NCBI RefSeq assembly: GCF_014635345.1
Contig: NZ_BMCU01000001.1
Span: 1,178,001 to 1,242,000 of the forward strand
Direction of reading: 5' to 3'
Source of the DNA: Rhodococcoides trifolii
GTDB lineage: Bacteria; Actinomycetota; Actinomycetes; Mycobacteriales; Mycobacteriaceae
Length of the DNA stretch: 64,000 nucleotides
Under the pieces are notes generated by a model, which saw only the letters and a list, made by a program, of their open reading frames with translations, had not been told where the DNA came from and ran no database searches. Below are positions 33,588 to 41,732 of this stretch, one piece after another. A program made the position numbers and the translations under genes. Positions within the stretch are counted from its first letter, which is position 1, and each line of letters begins with the position of its first letter.

Positions 33588-33605
33588 ATTGAAACGGTTC
33601 ATTGA
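33588..33605. promoter_or_regulatory. Candidate LacI-family operator, rha-operon side
   Basis: The site TGAAACGGTTCA (33590-33601) is a 12-base near-palindrome with the central CG typical of LacI-family sites. It lies 35 bases upstream of the rhaT start. It matches the second site at 33766-33777 in 11 of 12 bases on the opposite strand. Confidence 0.7.
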
Positions 33606-33763
33606 GTGGTTAGAAGCTAGAAGTGATGAGGGCCACGCGTCAACCCCGTGACCCCGATCACTCATCTCTGTGACTGAATCGTTATAACTGCTGATCGACG
33701 CGCATGACCGTCGGCGGAGGCCGACACGAACTCACGCAGGGTGTCCACGCTTGCGCAACTACC

Positions 33764-33780
33764 GGTAAACCGTTTCAATG
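33764..33780. promoter_or_regulatory. Candidate LacI-family operator, lacI-lut side
   Basis: TAAACCGTTTCA (33766-33777) reads TGAAACGGTTTA on the other strand, differing from the rha-side site by one base. It is 32 bases upstream of the regulator start and so could autoregulate the lacI-lutABC transcript. The two sites are about 176 bases apart, compatible with looping. Confidence 0.7.
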
Positions 33781-33809
33781 ACCCCAACGCAGGAGAAAGG
33801 GGGTGAGAC

Positions 33810-34829
33810 GTGGCAGCCAGCATGCGCGAGGTCGCAGCCCTCGCTGGTGTCTCCATGGGAACCATCTCCAACGTGCTGAACAAGCCCGACATGGTCTCCG
33901 CCCCCACCCGCGAACGCGTCGAAGCGGCGATCGCTCAGCTCGGCTTCGTGCGCAACGACGCTGCCCGCCAACTCCGCGCCGGCCAGTCCCGCATGCTCGC
34001 CGTCGTCGTGCTCGACGCCCGAAACCCCTTCTTTCTCGACGTCGCGGCAGGCGCCGAATCCGTCGCCGATCGAAGCGATTTGCTGACGGTCATCGTCGGC
34101 AGCGGTGAGTCGGAGGAACGCGAGAATCGCCAACTGCGACTGCTCATGGAGCAACGCGTGCAAGGGATTCTGCTCAGTCCGGTCGGCGAGAACATTCCGA
34201 TGCTCGACAAACTCGACCGCCAAGGCACTCCCGTCGTCCTGCTCGATCGCGGCTCCCGTGCACCGGGCCGGTCCTCGGTCGCCGTCGACGACGTCCATGG
34301 CGGGCGCCTCGCCGCACGGCACCTGATGGACCTCGGACATCGCACCCTCGTCTACGTCGGCGGGCCGGAAAGCATTCGGCAGGTACGTGATCGACGATCC
34401 GGCGCCCTCGACGCCGTCGCCGAATCGGCCAGCACCCGCATGTCGACGCTGTGGGCGCCGTCGCTGTCCATCGAGGCCGGCGCCAAAGCTGCCGCCCAAA
34501 TCCTCGACGCGACGGACCGGCCCACCGCCGTCGTCTGCGCCAACGACCTTCTCGCACTCGGTGTGCTGCAGGAATGCGTCCAGCGCGGGGTGCGTGTTCC
34601 GGAGGAGCTGGCGATCGTCGGGTACGACGACATCGACTACGCCGCCGGCGCCGCAGTCCCGCTCACCTCCATTGCGCAGCCTCGCGCCGAATTGGGCCGG
34701 GCCGCAGCCGAACTGCTGTTGCAGCAGGTCGCTGCGCCGGTGGATCACGAATTTCAGCAGCTCACGTTCAGCCCGTCACTGGTGGTGCGCGGCAGCACCG
34801 ATCACGGCTGGCGCGGGTCCACGCTCTAG
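33810..34829 (+). CDS. LacI family regulator of the rhamnose-lactate module
   Basis: A 339-residue repressor. The helix-turn-helix (MREVAALAGVSMGTISNVLN) with hinge helix (DAARQLRAGQSRMLAVVV) is standard. The ligand-binding domain follows (LDARNPFFLDVAAGAESVAD, GILLSPVGENIPMLDKL, VVCANDLLALGVLQECV, LAIVGYDDIDYAAGAAVPLT). The inducer is probably rhamnose or a pathway intermediate, by context. The start is the GTG at 33810 after an AGGAGAAAGGGGG; an ATG at 33822 is possible. It is divergent from rhaT and nine bases upstream of lutA. Confidence 0.93.
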   Translation: MAASMREVAALAGVSMGTISNVLNKPDMVSAPTRERVEAAIAQLGFVRNDAARQLRAGQSRMLAVVVLDARNPFFLDVAAGAESVADRSDLLTVIVGSGESEERENRQLRLLMEQRVQGILLSPVGENIPMLDKLDRQGTPVVLLDRGSRAPGRSSVAVDDVHGGRLAARHLMDLGHRTLVYVGGPESIRQVRDRRSGALDAVAESASTRMSTLWAPSLSIEAGAKAAAQILDATDRPTAVVCANDLLALGVLQECVQRGVRVPEELAIVGYDDIDYAAGAAVPLTSIAQPRAELGRAAAELLLQQVAAPVDHEFQQLTFSPSLVVRGSTDHGWRGSTL

Positions 34830-34837
34830 GAGGCTCC

Positions 34838-35578
34838 ATGCGCATCGCTCTGTTCGCCACGTGTCTGGCGGACGCCCTGTTCCCCGAATCGGCCAAAGCG
34901 ACGGTGTCGCTGCTCGAACGGCTCGGCCACACCGTCGTCTTCCCGGCCGATCAGACGTGCTGCGGGCAGATGCACGTGAACACCGGATACCTCAAAGAGG
35001 CTGCGCCGCTTGTCCGTCACCACGTCGAGGTGTTCGAGGAGGCGACCTGGGACGTGGCCGTGGCGCCGTCGGGTTCGTGCGTCGGTTCCGTTCGACACCA
35101 ACACGCGATGGTTGCCCGACGTGCCGGTGACGAGGACTTGGCCGTCCGTGCGGAAGCCGTCGCGTCCAAGACGTACGAACTGTCCGAGCTGCTGGTCGAC
35201 GTCCTCGGTGTCACCGACGTCGGCGCCTACTTTCCCCACCGCGTCACCTACCACCCCACCTGCCATTCACTGCGGATGCTGCGGGTCGGCGACAAGCCAC
35301 TGGAGCTGCTACGCAACGTACGAGGGATGACGCTCGTCGAACTGCCCGAAGCCGAATCCTGTTGCGGCTTCGGCGGAACGTTCGCGCTGAAGAACTCCGA
35401 GACGTCGACGGCCATGCTCTCGGACAAGATGTCGAACGTGCTCTCCACCGGCGCCGAGGTGTGCAGCGCCGGCGACTCCTCGTGCCTCATGCACATCGGC
35501 GGCGGACTGTCCCGCATGCGAACCGGCGTCAAGACCGTCCACCTGGCCGAAATCCTGGCGTCGACGGAGGCAGTGTGA
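34838..35578 (+). CDS. lutA: Lactate utilisation protein LutA (Fe-S oxidoreductase subunit)
   Basis: A 246-residue cysteine-rich CCG-domain protein. The two CCG motifs are PADQTCCGQMHVNTGY and PEAESCCGFGGTFALK, with supporting cysteines in PSGSCVGSVRHQH and TYHPTCHSLRML. With LutB and LutC it oxidises L-lactate to pyruvate. It has a strong TAGGAGG before the ATG at 34838, overlapping the regulator stop. The product of the RhaEW lactaldehyde step is its natural substrate here. Confidence 0.93.
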   Translation: MRIALFATCLADALFPESAKATVSLLERLGHTVVFPADQTCCGQMHVNTGYLKEAAPLVRHHVEVFEEATWDVAVAPSGSCVGSVRHQHAMVARRAGDEDLAVRAEAVASKTYELSELLVDVLGVTDVGAYFPHRVTYHPTCHSLRMLRVGDKPLELLRNVRGMTLVELPEAESCCGFGGTFALKNSETSTAMLSDKMSNVLSTGAEVCSAGDSSCLMHIGGGLSRMRTGVKTVHLAEILASTEAV

Positions 35579-37035
35579 CCACCTTTTTGGGATCCCCCGG
35601 TATCGGAAATATCCGGGGCGACGAAAGCTTCCCGAAAGCGGCGAAACGCGCCCTGCAGGACACCCAGATGCGCCACAACGTCGGCGCCGCCACCAAGACC
35701 ATCCGCGAGAAGCGCCTCAATGCCGTTGCCGAGTGCGACGATTGGGAAGAGCTGCGGCTCGCCGGCAGTGCCATCAAGACCGACGTGATGTCGCGACTGC
35801 CCGAGCTGCTGGAACAGCTCGAAGCCAACGTGACCACCCGCGGGGGAGTGGTGCACTGGGCGCGCGACGCCGACGAAGCCAACCGCATCATCACCGACCT
35901 GGTGAAGGCCACGGGCAGTGACGAGGTGGTCAAGGTCAAGTCCATGGCCACCCAGGAGACCGGGCTGAACGAGTACCTCGAAGCGGAGGGCATCGCCGCG
36001 ATCGAGACCGACCTCGCCGAGCTCATAGTCCAACTGGGCGACGACAAGCCGAGCCACATCCTCGTCCCCGCCATCCACCGCAACCGCGCGGAGATTCGCG
36101 AGATCTTCCTGCGTCGCATGCCCGGCGTCGACAGCTCGATCACCGACGAACCGCGCGAGCTGGCGATGGCGGCACGCGAGCACCTTCGACGCAAGTTCCT
36201 GTCCGCGAAAGTGGCGATCAGCGGGGCGAATTTCGGTGTCGCCGAGACGGGGACACTGGCGGTGGTCGAGTCCGAGGGCAACGGCCGCATGTGTCTCACG
36301 CTGCCCGACACCCTCATCACGCTGATGGGTATCGAGAAACTGGTGCCGACATTCGCTGATCTCGAAGTGTTCATGCAGCTGCTGCCGCGCTCGTCGACCG
36401 CCGAGCGCATGAACCCGTACACCTCGATGTGGACGGGGGTGCACGAGGGCGACGGGCCGCAGAACTTCCACCTGGTGTTGATGGACAACGGGCGTACGAA
36501 CGTGCTTGCCGACGAGGTGGGCCGCGCTGCGCTGCATTGCATTCGGTGCAGTGCGTGTTTGAACGTGTGTCCGGTGTACGAGCGGACGGGTGGGCACGCC
36601 TACGGCTCGGTGTATCCGGGTCCAATCGGCGCGATCCTGTCCCCGCAGTTGACGGGCACCACCGGGCACGACGACCCGAATGCGTCGCTGCCGTATGCGT
36701 CGTCGCTGTGCGGTGCGTGTTTCGATGCGTGTCCGGTGCGCATCAACATCCCCGACATTCTGGTGCATCTGCGGGCCGAGCAGGTCGACTCCGAGCGCGG
36801 CGGCATTCCCGGCGGTCAGGAGATTGCGATGCGCGCGGCGGGGTGGGCGATGAACTCGCCCAAACGCTTCGGGATGGCGGAGAAGGCCGCGGGTGTCGGC
36901 CGCCTGCTGGCGGGGAAGAAGGGTCACATCGAGTCCCTACCGTTCCCAGGGTCGTTGTGGACGACGAGCCGGGACATGCCCGCGCCGCCGAAGGAAACGT
37001 TCCGTGAGTGGTGGGCGCGTACCCATGAGCAGTAA
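35575..37035 (+). CDS. lutB: Lactate utilisation protein LutB (iron-sulfur protein)
   Basis: A 486-residue protein. An N-terminal LUD-like domain (KSMATQETGLNEYLEAEGIA, ISGANFGVAETGTLAVVESE) is followed by two 4Fe-4S ferredoxin motifs, CIRCSACLNVCPVY and CGACFDACPVRINIP, and a C-terminal LutB tail. It carries electrons in the LutABC complex. The start is the GTG at 35575, overlapping the lutA stop (GTGA); a longer in-frame reading lies inside lutA. Confidence 0.93.
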   Translation: MTTFLGSPGIGNIRGDESFPKAAKRALQDTQMRHNVGAATKTIREKRLNAVAECDDWEELRLAGSAIKTDVMSRLPELLEQLEANVTTRGGVVHWARDADEANRIITDLVKATGSDEVVKVKSMATQETGLNEYLEAEGIAAIETDLAELIVQLGDDKPSHILVPAIHRNRAEIREIFLRRMPGVDSSITDEPRELAMAAREHLRRKFLSAKVAISGANFGVAETGTLAVVESEGNGRMCLTLPDTLITLMGIEKLVPTFADLEVFMQLLPRSSTAERMNPYTSMWTGVHEGDGPQNFHLVLMDNGRTNVLADEVGRAALHCIRCSACLNVCPVYERTGGHAYGSVYPGPIGAILSPQLTGTTGHDDPNASLPYASSLCGACFDACPVRINIPDILVHLRAEQVDSERGGIPGGQEIAMRAAGWAMNSPKRFGMAEKAAGVGRLLAGKKGHIESLPFPGSLWTTSRDMPAPPKETFREWWARTHEQ

Positions 37036-37642
37036 AGATGTGATCTTCGAGCGGATCCGGTCGGCGACGGCGGGAGGTGTTGTCGGCGCCGAGGTGCCGC
37101 GGGACTACGACCGGGCATCGTTGGTCGGGCCCGGCGACGTGGATCGTTTCGCTGAGACGGTCGACGACTATCGGGCGCAGGTGTTTCGGGTGTCGGAGTC
37201 CGAGATTGCGGCGACGGTTCACGGGTTGTTGGGCGAGGGTGCCCGCGTCGTGGTGCCGGTCGATTTGCCGCCTTCTTGGGTGGAGGGTGTGTCGACGGTT
37301 TATGACACCGGCTTATCGGTCGATGAGTTCGACTCAGTCGATGCGGTGGTCACAGGCTGCAGGGTCGGGATTGCCGCGACGGGGACGATTGTTCTCGACG
37401 CCGGCTTCGCGCAAGGCCGGCGGGCGTTGACCCTGGTGCCCGATCACCACATCTGCATCGTGCGGGCGGATCAGGTGGTCGAGACCGTTCCGCAGGCGTT
37501 TGCGGTGTTGGATGCGACGCGGCCGCTGACGTTCGTCAGTGGCCCGAGCGCGACGAGTGATATCGAGTTAAACCGGGTGGAGGGGGTGCATGGGCCGAGG
37601 CGGTTGGATGTGGTGATTGTTGAAACGGTTGCTACTAGCTAA
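37025..37642 (+). CDS. lutC: Lactate utilisation protein LutC (LUD domain)
   Basis: A 205-residue LUD-domain protein, third subunit of the lactate oxidation complex. Family segments are VDAVVTGCRVGIAATGTIVL, RRALTLVPDHHICIVRADQV and TFVSGPSATSDIELNRVEGV, closing with HGPRRLDVVIV. The ATG at 37025 overlaps lutB by 11 bases. The last codons contain a third copy of the TGAAACGGTT operator core (37621-37630). Nothing resembling a clear terminator hairpin follows. Confidence 0.92.
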   Translation: MSSKDVIFERIRSATAGGVVGAEVPRDYDRASLVGPGDVDRFAETVDDYRAQVFRVSESEIAATVHGLLGEGARVVVPVDLPPSWVEGVSTVYDTGLSVDEFDSVDAVVTGCRVGIAATGTIVLDAGFAQGRRALTLVPDHHICIVRADQVVETVPQAFAVLDATRPLTFVSGPSATSDIELNRVEGVHGPRRLDVVIVETVATS

Positions 37643-37714
37643 GCGCGTGCTTTCGGTACGGACGTAGAGGCGCGGGACCTAGACGCCGTCGCGCCGCGCT
37701 CGCATGGGGCCAGC

Positions 37715-37941
37715 CACTTCGCCAGGTGATCGCGAACCCGGACGGCCGAGATTCTGCGTTTGTCCCGGAGACCACGGTGGCCGGCAAGATGATCACCGGG
37801 GGCGACCTACCGCACTTCGACAAGGACGGGAGGGGCCGAGAGGCTCATGGTGATGGGTGCGGCCGCTCTTGGGGGCGAAGGTGTTCGCAAATGCGATGGG
37901 TGGGCATTTGCGCGGACCAGGGGGCTGCGGCGGGGGTCTGA
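37715..37941 (+). pseudogene. Decayed NTF2-like gene (homologue of 9380-9787)
   Basis: The frame from 37726 reads IANPDGRDSAFVPETTVAGK then MITGGDLPHFDKDG, matching IANPDGRDHAFVFETTVSGK and RITGCDFLHFNDEG of the intact gene. After about 37830 the match continues only in another frame (VRPLLGAKVFANAMGG against VRPLSGATALAAAMGE), consistent with two single-base insertions. The upstream half is missing or unrecognisable. It fills most of the 375-base gap between lutC and the HNH gene and marks the edge of the accessory region. Confidence 0.75.
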
Positions 37942-38017
37942 AATGGAGGCCTGTGCGTTGATCTTAAGCGCATCGACGAGTCGAAATCCGTAAGGACTCA
38001 CGCGCCTTAAAAGCGGG

Positions 38018-38938
38018 TTAGGCGGAATTACGAAATTTTTGGTACGCCACGTCGAGAAGTGTGGGATCCGGTCTCGATGCAGATTTTGGCAATACCATCA
38101 GCTCTTTTCCGTGCCTTTCTTGCAATCCGTACTGAAGCATCGGTCCATCGTGTTCTAGTAACAAGTCCGTCCGAATTTCGACAAAGAAATCAGGCCGCAC
38201 ACCAAGGATCTGCGTATCAAATGCCGCGTGATGTATCTTGCAAAGACTCAGTCCGTTTCTCACCGAAGGTATGCCAGCCTCGTCATGATCGGGAATTATG
38301 TGCGCTGCATCAAGGAGCTGACCGAGTCCCAAAGCGCATACGGTGCAACGTGTGCCGTACGCTTGCATCACACTGGCTCGAAATACCGGTTGATGTAGCC
38401 TTCGCTTGCTCTGTACTTGAATGTATCTTTTCATTTGTTCGTTTATGTTCGTGCCACTTCCGATGAGCTCGGCGACATCGGACGTAGCGACAGTGAATTG
38501 ATGCAATTGCGGTTCTTCTGCAATCAGGTAGACAGGAAAGAGTGGTTGGTACATTGCGACCTCTACTCCAAAAAACCATATCAAAGGTAGTTGCCGGTTC
38601 ATCGCCTCCCGCAAGGCGCGGTTGTCCGGGATGTCAGGATCTTCTCCACGCCATTTGTATCGCAAGAGTCCGTCGTCGCCCATCTCGTCTTCGTATGGTC
38701 GCGTTGTCGTTCTACGTCTACTGAAAACGGTCCGAATTGATAGTGCGGCATCAATCTGCCGTGGCTTTCGAATGCCCCGCTGGGGGTCCATTAGTCTCAA
38801 CGGCTGACCGTCGAAGGTAAAATCCTTTAGATCCGTACTCGAGATGGCGTCCAGGCCGTCATTGGTTCGAATCGTCAGCCAGGACATGGCTTCTCGTCTG
38901 AGTCGGAGGTCGTATTCATCAGCACTCTCGACCATCAT
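38018..38938 (-). CDS. HNH endonuclease (McrA-like family)
   Basis: A protein of about 306 residues. The C-terminal HNH motif is TRCTVCALGLGQLLDAAHII, then a spacer with the Asn (SVRNGLSLCKIHHAAFD), giving zinc cysteines and catalytic His. The N-terminal part (DEYDLRLRREAMSWLTIRTN, GIRKPRQIDAALSIRTVF, GDDGLLRYKWRGEDPDIPDN) is a conserved companion domain of actinobacterial HNH restriction-like proteins. The start is uncertain: the family N-terminus begins near ATG 38938/38935, while ATG 39016 and TTG 39043 are also in frame. AT content is higher than in neighbouring housekeeping genes. It may restrict modified phage DNA. Confidence 0.8.
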   Translation of the reverse strand: MMVESADEYDLRLRREAMSWLTIRTNDGLDAISSTDLKDFTFDGQPLRLMDPQRGIRKPRQIDAALSIRTVFSRRRTTTRPYEDEMGDDGLLRYKWRGEDPDIPDNRALREAMNRQLPLIWFFGVEVAMYQPLFPVYLIAEEPQLHQFTVATSDVAELIGSGTNINEQMKRYIQVQSKRRLHQPVFRASVMQAYGTRCTVCALGLGQLLDAAHIIPDHDEAGIPSVRNGLSLCKIHHAAFDTQILGVRPDFFVEIRTDLLLEHDGPMLQYGLQERHGKELMVLPKSASRPDPTLLDVAYQKFRNSA

Positions 38939-39749
38939 GTAATGCCAACATAGGTGTTCATCCCCGGAGTATCGCTCAGGACCATCATTCCGGTCGACAC
39001 AACCTCTGCGGGGCATGTCGGAACGCTGAGCCTCGCCTAACAAATCGCCTCTACTCCCGGGTCGAGCTCACGCGGACTGATAGGCACGTCGAGGCGCAGG
39101 GCGCGGGCACCATTCGCCCAGAGCGAGGCTCTAGTAGACAGGGCAGCTCGCCAACACGCCGGGGCGCAATGAGCTTCTGGCCGCCGTCGAGCCCTTGCAC
39201 TCATGGCCCTACTGACCCTGGGAACTGGAACAACCGGTGCCCGGCCTGCAGGTGAGGTGACTCGCGCATATTTTGGTAGCAAGGAACAAGACTTCCCGTT
39301 TGCGCTTGGTCCTCCTTGGAGGGCGACTACGGACGCGGCTAAGGGTTCGACGCAGTCGGGCTGTCGATCTCTCCGCGGTCAGGTTGCTCCGCAGACCCCC
39401 AGGCCGGAGAACTTACCCCACCCAGCTCAGCCTGTGGTCTTCTGGCGGTTCAGATCCCGTCATTGACGATCGTGCATCAAGAGAACGGTGTTACGTCGAA
39501 GAGTCCAGCGAACCTCAACGGTGGGGCTCACACCGCTCGCTAACGAACTTGACTCCGGTGCCGATAAGCACAACAACACTCGCGGAGGAGCCGCGATCGA
39601 GGGCACAAAGATTGGGTTGCATGCCTACCAGGGTCTACACCGGTTGTCGTGACTGCAAGAGCTGTACAAACTCTGACCTCGCGCATGCGGGGCGCAAAAT
39701 GGGCCGCGCGTCTGCAGGCGTAGTCACGCTCGGTGTCTCCGAGCTGGCA
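38939..39749. other. Gene-poor stretch, 811 bases
   Basis: No convincing gene is seen between the HNH start and the membrane protein start. A frame from 39273 is open and in phase with the downstream gene, but its Arg-rich sequence looks like non-coding GC-rich DNA. I saw no tRNA that folds and no transposase remnant. The stretch may be decayed sequence at the island edge. Confidence 0.4.
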
Positions 39750-40262
39750 ATGTCCACCAAGAAAAAATGTCGAAATTGTGGGCACCAGCTGAGTCTTCAC
39801 GGAAACGTTGCTTCGACGATGTTCGTCGAACGTCCAAGCGCGGGTCAGACTCCGACACCTACTCACCGCTCGGTCTTACCGGACCAATCGCAAGTCGGCA
39901 GTGAGCCAGCAAGACCAGGTTTCTTCAGCCGAGTTTATAAGCGTGTTCGTGCGTTCTATGCGCACCCTGACGAAGAAACGAGGGCGAAGCGCCGCTTTGG
40001 AACTGCCGTCGGGCTTATCGCCTTCGGGCTAATCGGGGGAATAGGTAACCTCGGTGACGGCCAACTTGGCGGGGGCATTACAGGACTAATTGTGGCAGTG
40101 ATCGGAGCGGTCTGGGCCATTCGTGAGCGAGTCGCCGTCAAGCGCCGCCGTGATGGGGAGGTCATTAGACGAGCCCAGGCTCAACATTTTTCCGCGGACC
40201 CTGACCGCCAGATCTACGGCGACTACCCGCCGCCACGGCTTGGCCCGGACGAAGCCGGTTGA
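39750..40262 (+). CDS. Small zinc-ribbon-like membrane protein, function unknown
   Basis: A 170-residue protein. The N-terminus has one CxxC pair (KKCRNCGHQLSLHG), a half zinc ribbon, then a basic stretch and two membrane helices (FGTAVGLIAFGLIGGIGNL and GGITGLIVAVIGAVWAI) joined by a short turn. A basic cytoplasmic tail follows. The fold is reminiscent of small zinc-ribbon/TM accessory proteins. The start at ATG 39750 is chosen because the coding-like sequence begins there, but the ribosome-binding site is weak. No named family is recognised. Confidence 0.5.
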   Translation: MSTKKKCRNCGHQLSLHGNVASTMFVERPSAGQTPTPTHRSVLPDQSQVGSEPARPGFFSRVYKRVRAFYAHPDEETRAKRRFGTAVGLIAFGLIGGIGNLGDGQLGGGITGLIVAVIGAVWAIRERVAVKRRRDGEVIRRAQAQHFSADPDRQIYGDYPPPRLGPDEAG

Positions 40263-40586
40263 GCGGTACGAAGCAAGGTCCGCCAGCATGCCGCCGGCCT
40301 ACCTCACCTAGTGTTTCGCTGAGACGGACGGTTTGTGACCTCGATAGGTAGTCCGCGCAGCGCCTGCTCTCCGCCAACCGCGCATCGGTGATCGCTGGAG
40401 CTTCCCCATGGTCCGGCTTGAACGCAGTAGGGGCGACTCCTCGCCCTACCGAGGCCAAAGCGAGCGCTATGCACGGTGATTCGAACCTTCCGCCCGTAGA
40501 GGGTTGATTAATGTAGGGGAGGACAGCATCGAAGGGTGAGGGCAGCAAGATGCTGTCGCCGTGCGAATTTACGTGAGGATTTTCAC
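40263..40586. other. Upstream region of the DUF6361-led operon
   Basis: These 324 bases contain no convincing gene. A GATTCGAACC-like string near 40480 resembles a tRNA T-loop on the minus strand, but the flanking stem does not pair. The region ends with GAGGA at about 40573 ahead of the TTG start, so it presumably holds the promoter of the three-gene operon. Confidence 0.4.
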
Positions 40587-41732
40587 TTGTCAGACATAGC
40601 CTGGTTGGACACGTCACCTGACGAAGAAAGGCGAATGCGTGAGCTGGTGAAGATGTTCGCCGACACGGCGACGCTGGATGACATTGGTATCGGTGGGGTG
40701 CGTGACAGCCTTGCAGACCAGCTGTTTCCGGCAACCTCGACCGTGCATACCCGAGCTCGGTACTTCTTGTTCATTCCCTGGATCCACGCTGCGGCTGCGG
40801 CCAAGTTCACCGGCACCGCGGTTGTGTCGAAAGCCAACGATCGCGAACGTGTGTTCATCGAGACGATGAAGGCAGCGGGCCACACGCAGGGTCTGATAGG
40901 CAGAATCGCAGGAAAAGGCGTCACCATCCTGCCCTCCAGTATTTACTGGTCGGCACTTGGCAAACTCGGCATCCGAGAGGACAGTGGACCAAGATCCGCG
41001 TGGCAGGTAAGCGTCGAGGCGCCCGCCGGCTTCCCGAGCGACGTCGAGTCCGGTTTCACGATGACGCCTGCGGAAGCAGCCTGGCTCCAGGAGCGAATAC
41101 TTGCGACGTCGCCGACGTCCTATCTGGCGCACCTGGTGACCAATGGTCTGAATGTTGACATTCGCGATTTCGAATCGCCCTGGGACCACCCAGCTCTCGA
41201 ATCTGCGTCAGGCACCATTCGAGCCACGGTTAGACACGCCCGTCTTTTCTCGCTGGCAATCAACGGGGCTGCGCTGCTATACAACCTTCTAGTCGCCGAG
41301 AAGTACGACGGGGTGAAAGGGTCAGACCAGGCGGGATATGTCGAAGCATATCGCGATCTACTCGCCGAGTGGGCGGAGCGAACGGCGAACCATGCCACTG
41401 AGCTTCGGAGCTGGGACGTGGCCGACTTTTGGTTGTCGGTGGACCGCGGTCGCTCGACGCCTATACCACCGGGCACCAAGGTCTTTGTCGACGAATGGAT
41501 TGCTGCTGTAACGGCAGATGAGGCAACGAAGGCAGCGTCGTCGTCGCACCTGCGCCGCCTTGTTGCAACCCGCGAGCGTGCTAACAAGGGCGAACAATCG
41601 AGGCTGAATAACGATCGCGCGCTGAAAAATTGGGCTGGTGCATCGGGGGCCGGCCAGCTCGTCTACCGCTGGCCGAACGTGCAGACACTAGTCGGCGACA
41701 TTGCGGAAGGACTCGGGCATGCTGCCTCCTGA
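40587..41732 (+). CDS. DUF6361 family protein (putative defence gene, first of trio)
   Basis: A 381-residue protein. The N-terminus SDIAWLDTSPDEERRMRELV and LFPATSTVHTRARYFLFIPW are the DUF6361 signatures as I recall them. The remainder is helical (TNHATELRSWDVADFWLS-like segments), with no catalytic motif I can name. The start is TTG at 40587 with GAGGA about seven bases upstream, which gives the family N-terminus exactly. It overlaps the downstream PLD gene by 14 bases, so the three genes form an operon. I recall this composition in the Azaca (ZacABC) system, but that assignment needs a profile search. Confidence 0.72.
   Translation: MSDIAWLDTSPDEERRMRELVKMFADTATLDDIGIGGVRDSLADQLFPATSTVHTRARYFLFIPWIHAAAAAKFTGTAVVSKANDRERVFIETMKAAGHTQGLIGRIAGKGVTILPSSIYWSALGKLGIREDSGPRSAWQVSVEAPAGFPSDVESGFTMTPAEAAWLQERILATSPTSYLAHLVTNGLNVDIRDFESPWDHPALESASGTIRATVRHARLFSLAINGAALLYNLLVAEKYDGVKGSDQAGYVEAYRDLLAEWAERTANHATELRSWDVADFWLSVDRGRSTPIPPGTKVFVDEWIAAVTADEATKAASSSHLRRLVATRERANKGEQSRLNNDRALKNWAGASGAGQLVYRWPNVQTLVGDIAEGLGHAAS

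Noticed and set aside
39440..39475. GGTTCAGATCC string suggesting a tRNA 3' end or attachment site
   Set aside because: Flanking bases do not form a T-arm, and no integrase or matching repeat was found.
40470..40500. GATTCGAACC-like string suggesting a minus-strand tRNA
   Set aside because: The five-base T-stem does not pair and no anticodon or acceptor stem could be drawn around it.
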